From contig NZ_BMPW01000012.1 of assembly GCF_014647795.1 (NCBI RefSeq), positions 124,001 to 188,000 on the forward strand: DNA of 64,000 bases. The letters are read 5' to 3'. The position numbers and the translations under genes were made by a program. Numbering within the stretch: position 1 is the stretch's first letter; every line of letters begins with the position of its first letter. Source of the DNA: Actinoplanes campanulatus (GTDB lineage Bacteria; Actinomycetota; Actinomycetes; Mycobacteriales; Micromonosporaceae). This document shows, piece by piece, positions 41,461 through 49,706 of the stretch. A model generated the notes under the pieces. The model was not told where the DNA came from. It saw only the letters and a list, made by a program, of their open reading frames with translations, and did no database searches.

Positions 41461-42831
41461 TCAGAGGGGGATGCTGCCGTGGGCGCCCCGGCCGGCGGGG
41501 GCGGCTGCCAGGGCCAGCGCGATGCGGCGGCGGGTGTGGGTGGGCGGAATGACGGCGTCGACCACGCCGATCTCCACCGCCCGGTCTATGCCGCCGGTCT
41601 GGGCCGACTCGTGGGTGGCCAGGTGTTCACGGAGGTGGGCGCGCTGGCCGGGTGGAGTGGCGGCCAGGCGTTTGCGGTGCAGGACGTTGACCGCGGCCTC
41701 GGGGGTCAGGGCCGCCACCTCGGCGGTGGGCCAGGCGAAGACGGCGGTGGCACCTAGGGCACGGGAGTTCATGGCGATGTACGAGCCGCCGTAGGCCCGG
41801 CGGGTGACCAGGGTGACCCGGGGCACCACCGCGTCGGCGAAGGCGTGCAGCAGCTTGGCGCCGCGGCGGACCACGCCGTCCCCGTCGTGGCCCGGGCCGG
41901 GCAGGTAGCCGGGGGTGTCGGCCAGGACGATCAGCGGGACGGCCAGGGCGTCGCACATCCGGACGAAGCGGGCGGCCTTCTCGGCGGCGCCGGCGTCCAG
42001 GGAGCCGTCCAGGACCAGCGGATTGTTGGCCACCACGCCGACCGTGCGGCCGGCGAAACGGCCCAGGACGGTGACGATGTTCGGCGCCCAGTCGGCGTGC
42101 AGTTCCGTGCCGGCGGCGTCGAGCAGGGCCTGGATCAGCGGTTTCACGTCGTAGGGCAGGTCCGTGCCGGACGGCAGGAGAGCGTCCGGGGAACCGCCGC
42201 CGCGGCTGCCGAGGGTCACGTCGTCGGGGGAGAGGCGGCCCTGACGGCCCAGCAGGAGGATCATCTCGCGGGTCCGGGCCAGGGCTTCGGCGTCGTTCGT
42301 GGCGATGAGGTGAACGACCTCGGAGCCGGCGGCGCCGGACGGGCCGGAGGGGGCGTCGCCGGTCACGAAGACCCGGCCCGCCCGGCTCGCGATCACGATG
42401 TCGGTGAGGGCGGGACCGTACGCGGCGCTGCCGAGCGCCGGGCCCAGCACAGCGGAGATCTGCGGCACCCGGCCGGACGCCCGGACCATGGCCGCGAAGA
42501 CCTGGCCGGCGCCGTCCAGCGCGACCACGCCCTCGGCCAGGCGGGCGCCGCCGGAGTGCCAGAGGCCGGCGACCGGGACGCGGTCGCGGACCGCGGTGTC
42601 GATCGCCGTGACGATGCGCCGGCAGCCGGCCAGGCCCAGTGCGCCGCCCATCCGGGTGGCGTCGGTGGCGAAGGCGACCGCCGGTGTCCCGTCGACCTGG
42701 CCGCGCCCGTGCAGCACGCCCGAGTCGTCCCTCGCCGCCAGCAGCCGAAGCGTGCCGCGGTCGAAGAGCGCCTTGAGCCGTTGTTCCGGATCGCGGTGGT
42801 CGACGGGATCGGGGTGACCGGAGGGGATCAG
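41461..42831 (-). CDS. accD: Acyl-CoA carboxylase carboxyltransferase beta subunit (AccD6-like)
   Basis: This encodes about 456 residues. It transfers carboxybiotin's CO2 to acetyl/propionyl-CoA. Carboxyltransferase blocks seen: VAGLWHSGGARLAEGV, PQISAVLGPALGSAAYGPALTD, RTVGVVANNPLVLDGSL, VLADTPGYLPGPGHDGDGVVRRGAKLL, RKAYGG-type TRRAYGGSYIAMNSR. The protein ends AAPAGRGAHGSIPL, as in actinobacterial AccD. It is the last gene of fabD-fabH-acpP-fabF-accD. No ATG/GTG/TTG precedes the conserved N-terminus. CTG 42831, overlapping the fabF stop region and 7 bases after AAGG, is the best candidate. GTG 42717 is the first standard start but would cut conserved residues. The biotin-carrying alpha subunit is elsewhere. 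Confidence 0.85.
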   Translation of the reverse strand: MIPSGHPDPVDHRDPEQRLKALFDRGTLRLLAARDDSGVLHGRGQVDGTPAVAFATDATRMGGALGLAGCRRIVTAIDTAVRDRVPVAGLWHSGGARLAEGVVALDGAGQVFAAMVRASGRVPQISAVLGPALGSAAYGPALTDIVIASRAGRVFVTGDAPSGPSGAAGSEVVHLIATNDAEALARTREMILLLGRQGRLSPDDVTLGSRGGGSPDALLPSGTDLPYDVKPLIQALLDAAGTELHADWAPNIVTVLGRFAGRTVGVVANNPLVLDGSLDAGAAEKAARFVRMCDALAVPLIVLADTPGYLPGPGHDGDGVVRRGAKLLHAFADAVVPRVTLVTRRAYGGSYIAMNSRALGATAVFAWPTAEVAALTPEAAVNVLHRKRLAATPPGQRAHLREHLATHESAQTGGIDRAVEIGVVDAVIPPTHTRRRIALALAAAPAGRGAHGSIPL

Positions 42832-42833
42832 CG

Positions 42834-44060
42834 TCAGACCTTGGTGAAGATCAGTGCCACGTTGTGGCCGCCGAAGCCGAACGAGTTGTTCATCGCCGCG
42901 CGGATGTCCGCGGTCCGGGCCTTGTGGGCCGCGACCTCCAGGTCGAGGCGCTCGTCGGGTTCGTCGAGGTTGATCGTCGGAGGGATGACGCCGTCCCGGA
43001 GGGCCAGGATGGTGGCGATCGACTCGAGCGCGCCGGCCGCGCCGAGCAGATGGCCGGACATCGACTTGGTCGACGTCAGGATGGGGTGCGTCCCGACGGA
43101 TGCCTTGATGCCCTTGATCTCGCCCATGTCGCCGACCGGGGTCGAGGTGGCGTGGGCGTTCACGTGGTGGATGTCGGCTCCGGTCAGCCCGGCGTCCTGG
43201 ATGGCCATCCGCATGGCGCGGATGCCGCCCCGGCACTCCGGGTCGGGCTGGACGATGTCGTACCCGTCCGAGGTGATGCCCGCACCGGCGAGCCGCGCGT
43301 AGATCCGGGCGCCACGGGCCACGGCGTGATCGGCCCGCTCCAGGATCAGCGCGCCCGCGCCCTCACCGAGGACGAAGCCGTCCCGGTTCTTGTCCCACGG
43401 GCGGGACGCCTTCTCCGGCTCGTCGTTGCGGGTCGACATGGCCCGCATCGAGGCGAAACCGGCGATCGGCAGCGGGTGCACCACGGCCTCGGTGCTGCCG
43501 GCCACCACCACGTCGGCCCGGCCGGCGCGGATCAGGTCGAGCCCGAGCGCGACCGCCTCGGCGCCGGTGGCGCAGGCGCTGGCCATGGCCCGGACACCGG
43601 CGCGGGCGCCGAGTTCCAGACCGATGTACGCGGCCGGGCCGTTCGGCATGAGCATCGGCACGGTGTGCGGGCTGACCCGCCGCGGCCCCGACTTCTCCAG
43701 GATGTCGTCCTGTTCGAGGGTGGTGATCGCACCCCCGATGCCGGTGCCGTAGCTGACCGCGAGCCGTTCCGGGTCGAGCCCCGAGTCGGCCAGGCCGGAG
43801 TCGGCCCAGGCCTCCTTCGCCGCGATCAGCGCCATCGCCTCGGCCCGGTCCATCCGGCGCAGCTTGACCCGTTCGATGACCTCGGCGGGGTCGACGGCGA
43901 GCTGGGCGGCGATCCGGACCGCGAGTTGACCGGCCCACTCCTGGGTGAGCGGACTCACCCCGGAGCGACCGGCGAGCATTGCGTCCCAGGTGGACGCGAC
44001 GTCCCCGCCCAGCGGGGTCGTCGCGCCGAGCCCGGTGACGACGACGTCTACGGTGCTCAT
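42834..44060 (-). CDS. fabF: Beta-ketoacyl-ACP synthase II (FabF)
   Basis: This encodes 408 residues of the thiolase fold. The nucleophile is in SACATG (C163); the two catalytic histidines are in NAHATSTPVGD and KSMSGHLLGAAG, and the active-site Phe region is NSFGFGGHN. It elongates acyl-ACP with malonyl-ACP in fatty-acid synthesis. ATG 44060 lies one base after the acpP stop, so it is coupled. Its stop (42836-42834) overlaps the downstream accD reading frame region. It corresponds in position to kasA of mycobacteria. Confidence 0.93.
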   Translation of the reverse strand: MSTVDVVVTGLGATTPLGGDVASTWDAMLAGRSGVSPLTQEWAGQLAVRIAAQLAVDPAEVIERVKLRRMDRAEAMALIAAKEAWADSGLADSGLDPERLAVSYGTGIGGAITTLEQDDILEKSGPRRVSPHTVPMLMPNGPAAYIGLELGARAGVRAMASACATGAEAVALGLDLIRAGRADVVVAGSTEAVVHPLPIAGFASMRAMSTRNDEPEKASRPWDKNRDGFVLGEGAGALILERADHAVARGARIYARLAGAGITSDGYDIVQPDPECRGGIRAMRMAIQDAGLTGADIHHVNAHATSTPVGDMGEIKGIKASVGTHPILTSTKSMSGHLLGAAGALESIATILALRDGVIPPTINLDEPDERLDLEVAAHKARTADIRAAMNNSFGFGGHNVALIFTKV

Positions 44061-44061
44061 G

Positions 44062-44304
44062 TCAGTGGTTCGCCTCGATGTAGCTGACGGCGTCGCCGAC
44101 GGTCTTGAGGTTCTGCACCTCGTTGTCGGGGATCTTGACGCCGAACTTCTCCTCGGCGGCCACCACGACCTCGACCATGGACAGCGAGTCGACGTCCAGG
44201 TCGTCGGTGAAGGACTTCTCCTCGGCGACGTCGTCCGGGTTCACCCCGGCGACCTCCTCGAGGATCTCGGCGAGGCCGGAGGTGATCTCTGTGCGAGTTG
44301 CCAT
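44062..44304 (-). CDS. acpP: Acyl carrier protein
   Basis: This is an 80-aa acidic helical protein with the phosphopantetheine-attachment motif DVDSLSMVE (S40). It carries growing acyl chains as thioesters for FabD, FabH and FabF. ATG 44304 has AGGAAAGAA upstream. It follows fabH by 56 bases and is coupled to fabF. Confidence 0.95.
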   Translation of the reverse strand: MATRTEITSGLAEILEEVAGVNPDDVAEEKSFTDDLDVDSLSMVEVVVAAEEKFGVKIPDNEVQNLKTVGDAVSYIEANH

Positions 44305-44360
44305 TTCGGATTCTTTCCTCTCGATGGTGCGGAATTGTCGGCGGCTGGTCGCGCTGCTTC

Positions 44361-45311
44361 TCAGGGGCAGCGGATGACCTGGCCGGCGTAGGTGAGGCCA
44401 CCGCCGAAGCCGAACAGCAGCACCGGCGCCCCGGAGGGCACCTCCCGCCGCTCGATCAGCTTGGACAGGGCCAGCGGGACGCTCGCCGCGGACGTGTTGC
44501 CCGACTCGACGAGGTCCTTGGCGACGATCACGTCCGGGCCCAGGCCGAGCCGCTTGACGATGCCGTCGATGATCCGGGTGTTGGCCTGGTGCGGGACGAA
44601 GGCGGCCAGCTCGGACGGCTCGATGCCGGCCCGCTTGCAGACCTCCAGCGCGAACGGCGCGAGGGCGGTGGTGGCCCAGCGGAAGACCGTCTGGCCCTCC
44701 TGCTTGATGTAGGGCTGCCAGCCCGCGATGGTCAGGGCGTCGCCCTTGTCCGGGGCGGAACCCCACAGCACCGGGCCGATCGCGGACTCCTCGCCGTCCG
44801 GGACGGCGCTGACCACGGCCGCGCCCGCCGCGTCGGCGAACAGGACGGCGGTGGTGCGGTCCGACCAGTCGACCACGTCGGAGAGCTTCTCGGCGCCGAT
44901 GACCAGGGCGTTGCGGGTCGCGCCGGCACGGATCGCGTGGTCCGCGGTGCCCAGCGCGTACGAGAAGCCGGAGCAGGCGGTGTTCAGGTCGAAGGCGGCC
45001 GGGGCGGCGATGCCGAGCCGGGCCGCGACCCTGGTCGCCACGTTCGGGCAGCGGTCGACCGCGGAGCAGGTGGCGACGACGACCATGTCGATGTCGGCCG
45101 CGGTGAGCCCGGAGGCGGCGAGCGCCTTCTCCGCCGCCCAGGTGGCCATGTCGGCGACCGACTCGGTGCCGGCGATCCGGCGCTCGGCGATGCCGACCCG
45201 GTCCCGGATCCACGCGTCGTTGGTGTCCAGCGTGCGGGCCAGGTCGTCGTTGGTGACCACGCGCGAGGGCTGGTAGTGCCCCATCGCGACGATGCGGGAA
45301 CCCGCGGTCAT
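44361..45311 (-). CDS. fabH: Beta-ketoacyl-ACP synthase III (FabH)
   Basis: This encodes 316 residues. The active site is Cys113 in NTACSGF, with His in PHQANTRI and Asn in SGNTSAAS, the standard Cys-His-Asn triad of KAS III. It starts acyl chains from acetyl-CoA or branched acyl-CoA primers and malonyl-ACP. ATG 45311 overlaps the fabD stop by 4 bases (ATGA). FVPHQANTRIID shows it is a true FabH, not a thiolase. Confidence 0.93.
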   Translation of the reverse strand: MTAGSRIVAMGHYQPSRVVTNDDLARTLDTNDAWIRDRVGIAERRIAGTESVADMATWAAEKALAASGLTAADIDMVVVATCSAVDRCPNVATRVAARLGIAAPAAFDLNTACSGFSYALGTADHAIRAGATRNALVIGAEKLSDVVDWSDRTTAVLFADAAGAAVVSAVPDGEESAIGPVLWGSAPDKGDALTIAGWQPYIKQEGQTVFRWATTALAPFALEVCKRAGIEPSELAAFVPHQANTRIIDGIVKRLGLGPDVIVAKDLVESGNTSAASVPLALSKLIERREVPSGAPVLLFGFGGGLTYAGQVIRCP

Positions 45312-46237
45312 CGTGTTTCTCCTTCGTGGCGGGCGATCAGGTCGAGAGCGGCGGGCAGGTCGTCCGGGGTGTTGAGGGTGACGATCTCCGGGGCTCCGTC
45401 GCCCTTGAGTTCGCGCTTGACCAGGCCCGCGAGGGTGCCGGCGGGGGGCAGCTCGATGATGCCCGTGACGCCGAGCTCCTTGAGGGTGCGCATGCACAAG
45501 TCCCAGCGGACCGGGGCGGTGACCTGGCGGACCAGACGCTGGATGATCTCCGCGCCGTCCGTCACCGCCGTGCCGTCGGAGTTCGACAGCAGGGTCCGGA
45601 CCGGATGATGCGCGACAACCTTACCCGCGGCGGTGGCCAGAACGGCCTCGGCGGAAGCCATGTAGGGGGTGTGGAACGCGCCCGCTACGGGTAGCGCGAT
45701 GACCCGGGCCCGGGCCGGCGGCTCGGCGGCGAAATCGGCGAGCGCGGGCAGCGCGCCGGCGGCGACGATCTGGCCGGCGCCGTTGCGGTTGGCCGGGTGC
45801 AGGCCGTGCTTCTCGATCGCGGCGACCACCTCCTCGGGGTCGCCGCCGAGGACCGCGCTCATCCCGGTCGGCTCGAGGGCGCAGGCGGCGGCCATCTCCC
45901 GGCCGCGGATCCCGGCCAGGGTGATCGCGTCCTCCGGCGACAGCACGCCGGCCAGGGCGGCCGCGCCCAGCTCGCCGACGCTGTGGCCGGCGACCAGCCG
46001 GACGCCGGCCAGTGGCAGGTGCTCACCGGCCAGCAGGGCGGCGGCGACCAGCAGCGGCTGCGTCCGTGCGGTGTCCTTGATCTCGTCGGCCCCGGCCTCG
46101 GTGCCGAGATGGACCAGGTCGACGCCGGCGAGCGCGGACCAGCCACGGAGACGGGACTCCGCGTCCGGGAGGTCGAGCCAGGGAGTCAGGAAGCCGGGCT
46201 TCTGCGAGCCCTGGCCTGGCGAGAGTACGGCGAGCAC
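45308..46237 (-). CDS. fabD: Malonyl-CoA:ACP transacylase (FabD)
   Basis: This encodes 309 residues. The N-terminal LSPGQGSQ oxyanion region and nucleophile elbow GHSVGELGA (S86) are clear, with the catalytic His in GAFHTPYM. It moves malonyl groups from CoA to ACP. It is the first gene of the fab operon. ATG 46237 is used. The region upstream carries a palindrome probably bound by the PucR-type regulator encoded next to it. Confidence 0.93.
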   Translation of the reverse strand: MLAVLSPGQGSQKPGFLTPWLDLPDAESRLRGWSALAGVDLVHLGTEAGADEIKDTARTQPLLVAAALLAGEHLPLAGVRLVAGHSVGELGAAALAGVLSPEDAITLAGIRGREMAAACALEPTGMSAVLGGDPEEVVAAIEKHGLHPANRNGAGQIVAAGALPALADFAAEPPARARVIALPVAGAFHTPYMASAEAVLATAAGKVVAHHPVRTLLSNSDGTAVTDGAEIIQRLVRQVTAPVRWDLCMRTLKELGVTGIIELPPAGTLAGLVKRELKGDGAPEIVTLNTPDDLPAALDLIARHEGETR

Positions 46238-46290
46238 GTCTTCGACTCTTCCGGATCGGAGGCCTTTGCGCGGTAGCCGGGCACGACCAA

Positions 46291-46322
46291 ACCCTACGAC
46301 CAGCGTTGTAGGTTTCCTACAA
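46291..46322 (-). promoter_or_regulatory. fabD promoter and FasR-type operator
   Basis: TTGTAGG-TTT-CCTACAA (46306-46322) is a perfect 7-bp inverted repeat. A third, diverged half-site CCTACGAC (46293-46300) precedes it, giving two overlapping inverted repeats. On the minus strand TAGGGT (46296-46291) is a plausible -10 for fabD, so the palindrome covers the -35 region. The neighbouring PucR-type regulator is the likely ligand; that is inference. Confidence 0.55.
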
Positions 46323-46396
46323 AACAGGGGTCTACTTGGGTAACTTTCACCCCATTCGTGACTACCGCCATCGTGTCTGATGGTGCGAGATCCGGC

Positions 46397-47623
46397 TCAC
46401 GTCCCGGGGTCGAGGCGTCCCACCGTGAGGGCCATCCGCAGGGCGAAGGCGTCCCGGCCGTCCAGTGGGGAGAGGGCGGTGACCTCGGCGACCCGGCGCA
46501 GACGGTAGCGGACGGTGTTCGGGTGGACGTAGAGCTCGCGGGCCGCGCTCTCCAGCACCCCGCCGGAGGCGAAGAACGCGTCCAGGGTCTCCAGCAGGCC
46601 GCTGCCGGCCCGGGTCAGCGCCCCGAAGACGTCGTGGCGCAGCTTGCGCCGGGCGTCCATGTCCCCGGAGAGGGCGCGCTCCGGCAGCAGGTCGTCGGCG
46701 GCCACCGGGGACGGCGCCCCGGGCCAGGCCGGCGCGGCCCGGAAACCGGCCAGCGCGGCGCGCGCCGACTCGGTGGCCTGGTCCAGGGACGGCACGGCCG
46801 GGCCGACCACCACCGGGCCCTCGCCGAACCCGCCGCCGAGCGCGGACGCGGCCGCCACCGGGTCGGTGGCGCCACCGACCACGACCACCAGACGGTCGCC
46901 GTGCACGCCGGCGATCACCTCGAGCCGGGCGCGGCGGGCGGCCCGGTAGACGGCGTGCAGCACCGCGGTGACGTCGCCGCCGGGGGAGCGGCCCACCACC
47001 ACGGCCACCGGCGGAGCGTCCGCCCAGCCGAGCGCGGCGGCCCGGCTGGCCAGCACGTCCGACGAGTCGCCGCGCAGCAGGGCGTCCACCAGCAGGGCCT
47101 GGAGCCGGGCGTCCCAGGCGCCCCGGGACTCGGCGGCCCGCGCGTAGACCCGGGCCGCGGAGAACGCGATCTCCCGGGAGAAACGCAGGATCGCCTGGAT
47201 CAGGGCCTCGTGCTCGGCCGGCTCGGCGAATCCGGGCACCTCGGCCTCGGCCACGTCGACCGTCACCTTGATCAGCTGGACGGTGTGGGTCAGCGTGATC
47301 ACCCGGGCCAGCGCCCGGGGAGCGGCGGCGAACACCTCGTCGGAGATCTCGGTGCTGGCGGCGACCGTGCCGCCGGAGCGCAGCCACTCGACGAGCGACC
47401 GGACGCCGGCCTGTGCGACGAGCATCACCCAGGAGCGCTGGTCGGCCGGGAGCGCCCGGAACCACGGCAGCGTCTCATCCATGCGGGCCACGGCGGCGCT
47501 GGCGAGTGCGCCCGCGTGCCGTTCGATCCGGCGCAGAGTGCCGGGGAGCAGCGGATTCCCCGGCGTCTCCGGTCGCCCGGAAGGCGCGGGAGTGGCGCCG
47601 GTCTCAGTTTCTGCCACTGGCAC
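46397..47623 (-). CDS. PucR/CdaR-type helix-turn-helix regulator, FasR-like activator of fatty-acid synthesis
   Basis: This encodes 408 residues. The C-terminal HTH_30 domain reads ESAARELYVHPNTVRYRLRRVAEVTAL. The middle region resembles the GGDEF-like domain of CdaR/PucR proteins. In Streptomyces the gene in this position (fasR) activates fabDHF-acpP transcription, and M. tuberculosis Rv2242 is the positional homologue; both from memory. It is encoded directly upstream of fabD on the same strand (159 bases), with a palindrome between. The operon order supports assignment as fasR-like. Confidence 0.85.
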   Translation of the reverse strand: MPVAETETGATPAPSGRPETPGNPLLPGTLRRIERHAGALASAAVARMDETLPWFRALPADQRSWVMLVAQAGVRSLVEWLRSGGTVAASTEISDEVFAAAPRALARVITLTHTVQLIKVTVDVAEAEVPGFAEPAEHEALIQAILRFSREIAFSAARVYARAAESRGAWDARLQALLVDALLRGDSSDVLASRAAALGWADAPPVAVVVGRSPGGDVTAVLHAVYRAARRARLEVIAGVHGDRLVVVVGGATDPVAAASALGGGFGEGPVVVGPAVPSLDQATESARAALAGFRAAPAWPGAPSPVAADDLLPERALSGDMDARRKLRHDVFGALTRAGSGLLETLDAFFASGGVLESAARELYVHPNTVRYRLRRVAEVTALSPLDGRDAFALRMALTVGRLDPGT

Positions 47624-47877
47624 AGCGTGCCACGGGTCTCCGGGTGTCCGGCATCCGGATGACAGGTGACCGAAGCGGAGACGGCATGCATCTTAGGGGT
47701 TTTTATGACATTTGACCGGCGTAGCGGTGCGCCTCTCCCGCAGTTTCGGTCGGTGACCTGGCAAGGTGTCGGACTAGTGCGCTTCGGACCGGGGGTTAAC
47801 GCCGGGCGTCACGGTGCCGATGAGGAAGCGGTGCCGGGAGCAGCCCGGTGCCGTGGGTATGTGATCGAGGAGGCGAG

Positions 47878-48102
47878 ATGATGGAACGGGACGACGCGTT
47901 CGCGTACACCGACAGGGATCCCGCCCTCGACGACCTGCCGGCAGTGTCGCCGGCCGACGAGGAGCAGATCAGCGACCCGGGCACCGGACGGGTCGGATGC
48001 CGCACCGAACTGCGCGGCTGGGCCGGGGCCCACCTGCACGGCGCGGTCCGCCCACGCCGCCGGGCCGCCGGACGAGGGCGCCCACCCGGCCGCTGGTGCT
48101 GA
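47878..48102 (+). CDS. Small acidic/basic protein, hypothetical
   Basis: This encodes 74 residues from ATG 47878 (or 47881), with GAGGAGG 4-7 bases upstream, a strong ribosome-binding site. The N-terminal half is acidic (MMERDDAFAYTDRDPALDD), the C-terminal half basic and Arg/Gly-rich. No family is recognised; it could be translated but untested. Position before a TetR gene is the only context. Confidence 0.4.
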   Translation: MMERDDAFAYTDRDPALDDLPAVSPADEEQISDPGTGRVGCRTELRGWAGAHLHGAVRPRRRAAGRGRPPGRWC

Positions 48103-48170
48103 GTCTCGTACGGGTGAGTGGCGGGCGCGTTTCCCCGTCCTGAGCGGCCCGGCCTGGTCAGGTGGAAACG

Positions 48171-48767
48171 GTGGACGACAAGAGACGGCAGATCCTCGAC
48201 CAGGCCCTCGCGCTGGTCGACGAGCGCGGGCTGGCCGCCATGTCGATGCGGGCGGTGGCCGAACGGGTCGGGCTCACCTCGATGGCGCTCTACCCGTACG
48301 TCGGAGGGAAGGACGCCCTCCTCGACGGACTGGTGGATCTGCTGCACCTGGAACTGGGCGCGGCATTCGGCGACGACCTCGCGAGCATCGGCTGGCGGCA
48401 GCGGCTGTGCGCGCTGGGCCGGGCGGTCCGCTCGCTGGCCCGGGCCCATCCCAGCGCCTTCCCGCTGCTGCTGAACCGCTCCGCGGCCGGCCCGTCGGCG
48501 GCCTGGCTCACCGGAGCGCTCCAGGGCGTCCTGAGCGACGCCGGGGTGCCCGCGCCGGACGTGCCCCGGATCGCCCGGATGATCTGCGCCTTCCTGCTCG
48601 GCTACACGACCGGCGAGGTGACCGGCGGGCTGCCCGGATCGACCCCGGAAATGCTGGAGGGCGCCGCCGAGTTCGACGCCGACCTGGAGGACCTGGTCCG
48701 CCTGGTGGAGAACTCGGCAGCGCCCGCTACCGCTCAGGAGAGCGCGATCACACGCGGCGGCGAATGA
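48171..48767 (+). CDS. TetR family regulator with TetR_C-like domain
   Basis: This encodes 198 residues from GTG 48171 with AGGTGG 5 bases upstream (an in-frame GTG at 48162 is possible). The N-terminal DNA-binding domain reads LVDERGLAAMSMRAVAERVGLTSMALYPYVGGKDALLDGL, with the recognition helix MALYPYV typical of TetR/ActR-type proteins. The C-terminal region resembles TetR-class ligand domains. No obvious target gene is adjacent apart from the convergent membrane-protein gene, whose 3' end it overlaps by 20 bases. Confidence 0.85.
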   Translation: MDDKRRQILDQALALVDERGLAAMSMRAVAERVGLTSMALYPYVGGKDALLDGLVDLLHLELGAAFGDDLASIGWRQRLCALGRAVRSLARAHPSAFPLLLNRSAAGPSAAWLTGALQGVLSDAGVPAPDVPRIARMICAFLLGYTTGEVTGGLPGSTPEMLEGAAEFDADLEDLVRLVENSAAPATAQESAITRGGE

Positions 48768-49410
48768 GGAACGCCATGCCCGCCAGACCGGTCAGGATGA
48801 CCACCAGGACCGCGCCGTTGAGCAGGAACAGCCGGCGCATCTCGGCGAACGCCTCGGACATCTCCTCGACCGGGTTCGCCTCGGCCCGGAGGTCCTCCCC
48901 GACGCCCCCGCCGATGCCGCCGTGCACCACGTCCGGTTTGGCCTCCAGCGGGGCGCCGCCGAGCCGCAGCGCCTCCGGCATGGACATCCGGCCGTAGAAC
49001 CAGCCCTCGGTCTTCTTCCCGGACGGCTGCTTCGCCGGCCGGTGCGCCCGCGGGCCGCCGGCGGCCAGCGGGTACAGGTGGTAGATCTGGTTCGGCGCGT
49101 CCTTGACCAGCAGGGTCACCGTGTATTTCGGCCCCAGCTTCGCCGCCTTCGGCGCCGACGTCGACGCCGTGGCCGTGGCGAGCCAGCCGACCTCGCTGAC
49201 CAGCATCTCGAAGAGCTGCGGCCGCTCGTCCTCCCGGACCAGGATCGGCTCCGGGATGTCCGTGCCGATGAGCTGCAGCGCCGTCGGCTTCGGTGGCGTC
49301 TTCGGCGCGGCCCACACCGCCCCCGGCGCCGCCCCGACCGCCAGCGCGAGCGCCACGGCAAGCGCCGTCGCCGCTGACGCCAGCCTCCTGATCGTCGTCC
49401 CCCGCACCAT
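48748..49410 (-). CDS. Secreted/anchored protein with C-terminal membrane helix
   Basis: This encodes 220 residues from ATG 49410, with GGGAGG 4 bases upstream; longer in-frame starts lack a signal sequence. A Sec signal peptide (1 to about 36, ending GAVWAAP) is followed by an extracytoplasmic domain of about 130 residues including GWFYGRMSMPEALRLGGAPL. A C-terminal helix (LFLLNGAVLVVILTGLAGMAFL) and IRRRV form a membrane anchor. No known family is recognised. Type I membrane topology predicted. Confidence 0.65.
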   Translation of the reverse strand: MVRGTTIRRLASAATALAVALALAVGAAPGAVWAAPKTPPKPTALQLIGTDIPEPILVREDERPQLFEMLVSEVGWLATATASTSAPKAAKLGPKYTVTLLVKDAPNQIYHLYPLAAGGPRAHRPAKQPSGKKTEGWFYGRMSMPEALRLGGAPLEAKPDVVHGGIGGGVGEDLRAEANPVEEMSEAFAEMRRLFLLNGAVLVVILTGLAGMAFLIRRRV

Positions 49411-49662
49411 CCGACCTCCCCGCCCGTGGATGGACATGGCCCCACTCAACCTGCTGCTCGTGCCCGGCGGTGGAGCCGCGCACGGCCCAGGCCTCCAGCC
49501 TTCCCGGACACCGGCCCGGCCGCATCTCGAGGCAGGGTGAATTGGAGCCATGTGGGGGATGGCCGCGGAGACGGAACGGCCGTTGATCAGCGGCCGAATA
49601 GTACCCACCCCACGCAAACGGCGGGGGTGGTGGTCACCCTCGTGACGGAGAGCATCACCGAT

Positions 49663-49695
49663 TTCGGCGACCAGCTGTGGCAGCCGGTCGCCGAA
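49663..49695 (-). terminator. Terminator-like hairpin downstream of gltX
   Basis: A perfect 10-bp stem TTCGGCGACC (49663-49672) pairs with GGTCGCCGAA (49686-49695) with a 13-base loop, 12 bases past the gltX stop. Confidence 0.65.
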
Positions 49696-49706
49696 TGCGG
49701 TAGACG

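Noticed and set aside
41130-41757. Plus-strand frames with CPACRYD segment
   Set aside because: No ribosome-binding site, unusual Arg/Gly composition, overlap with accD's 3' end; kept as unassigned intergenic DNA.
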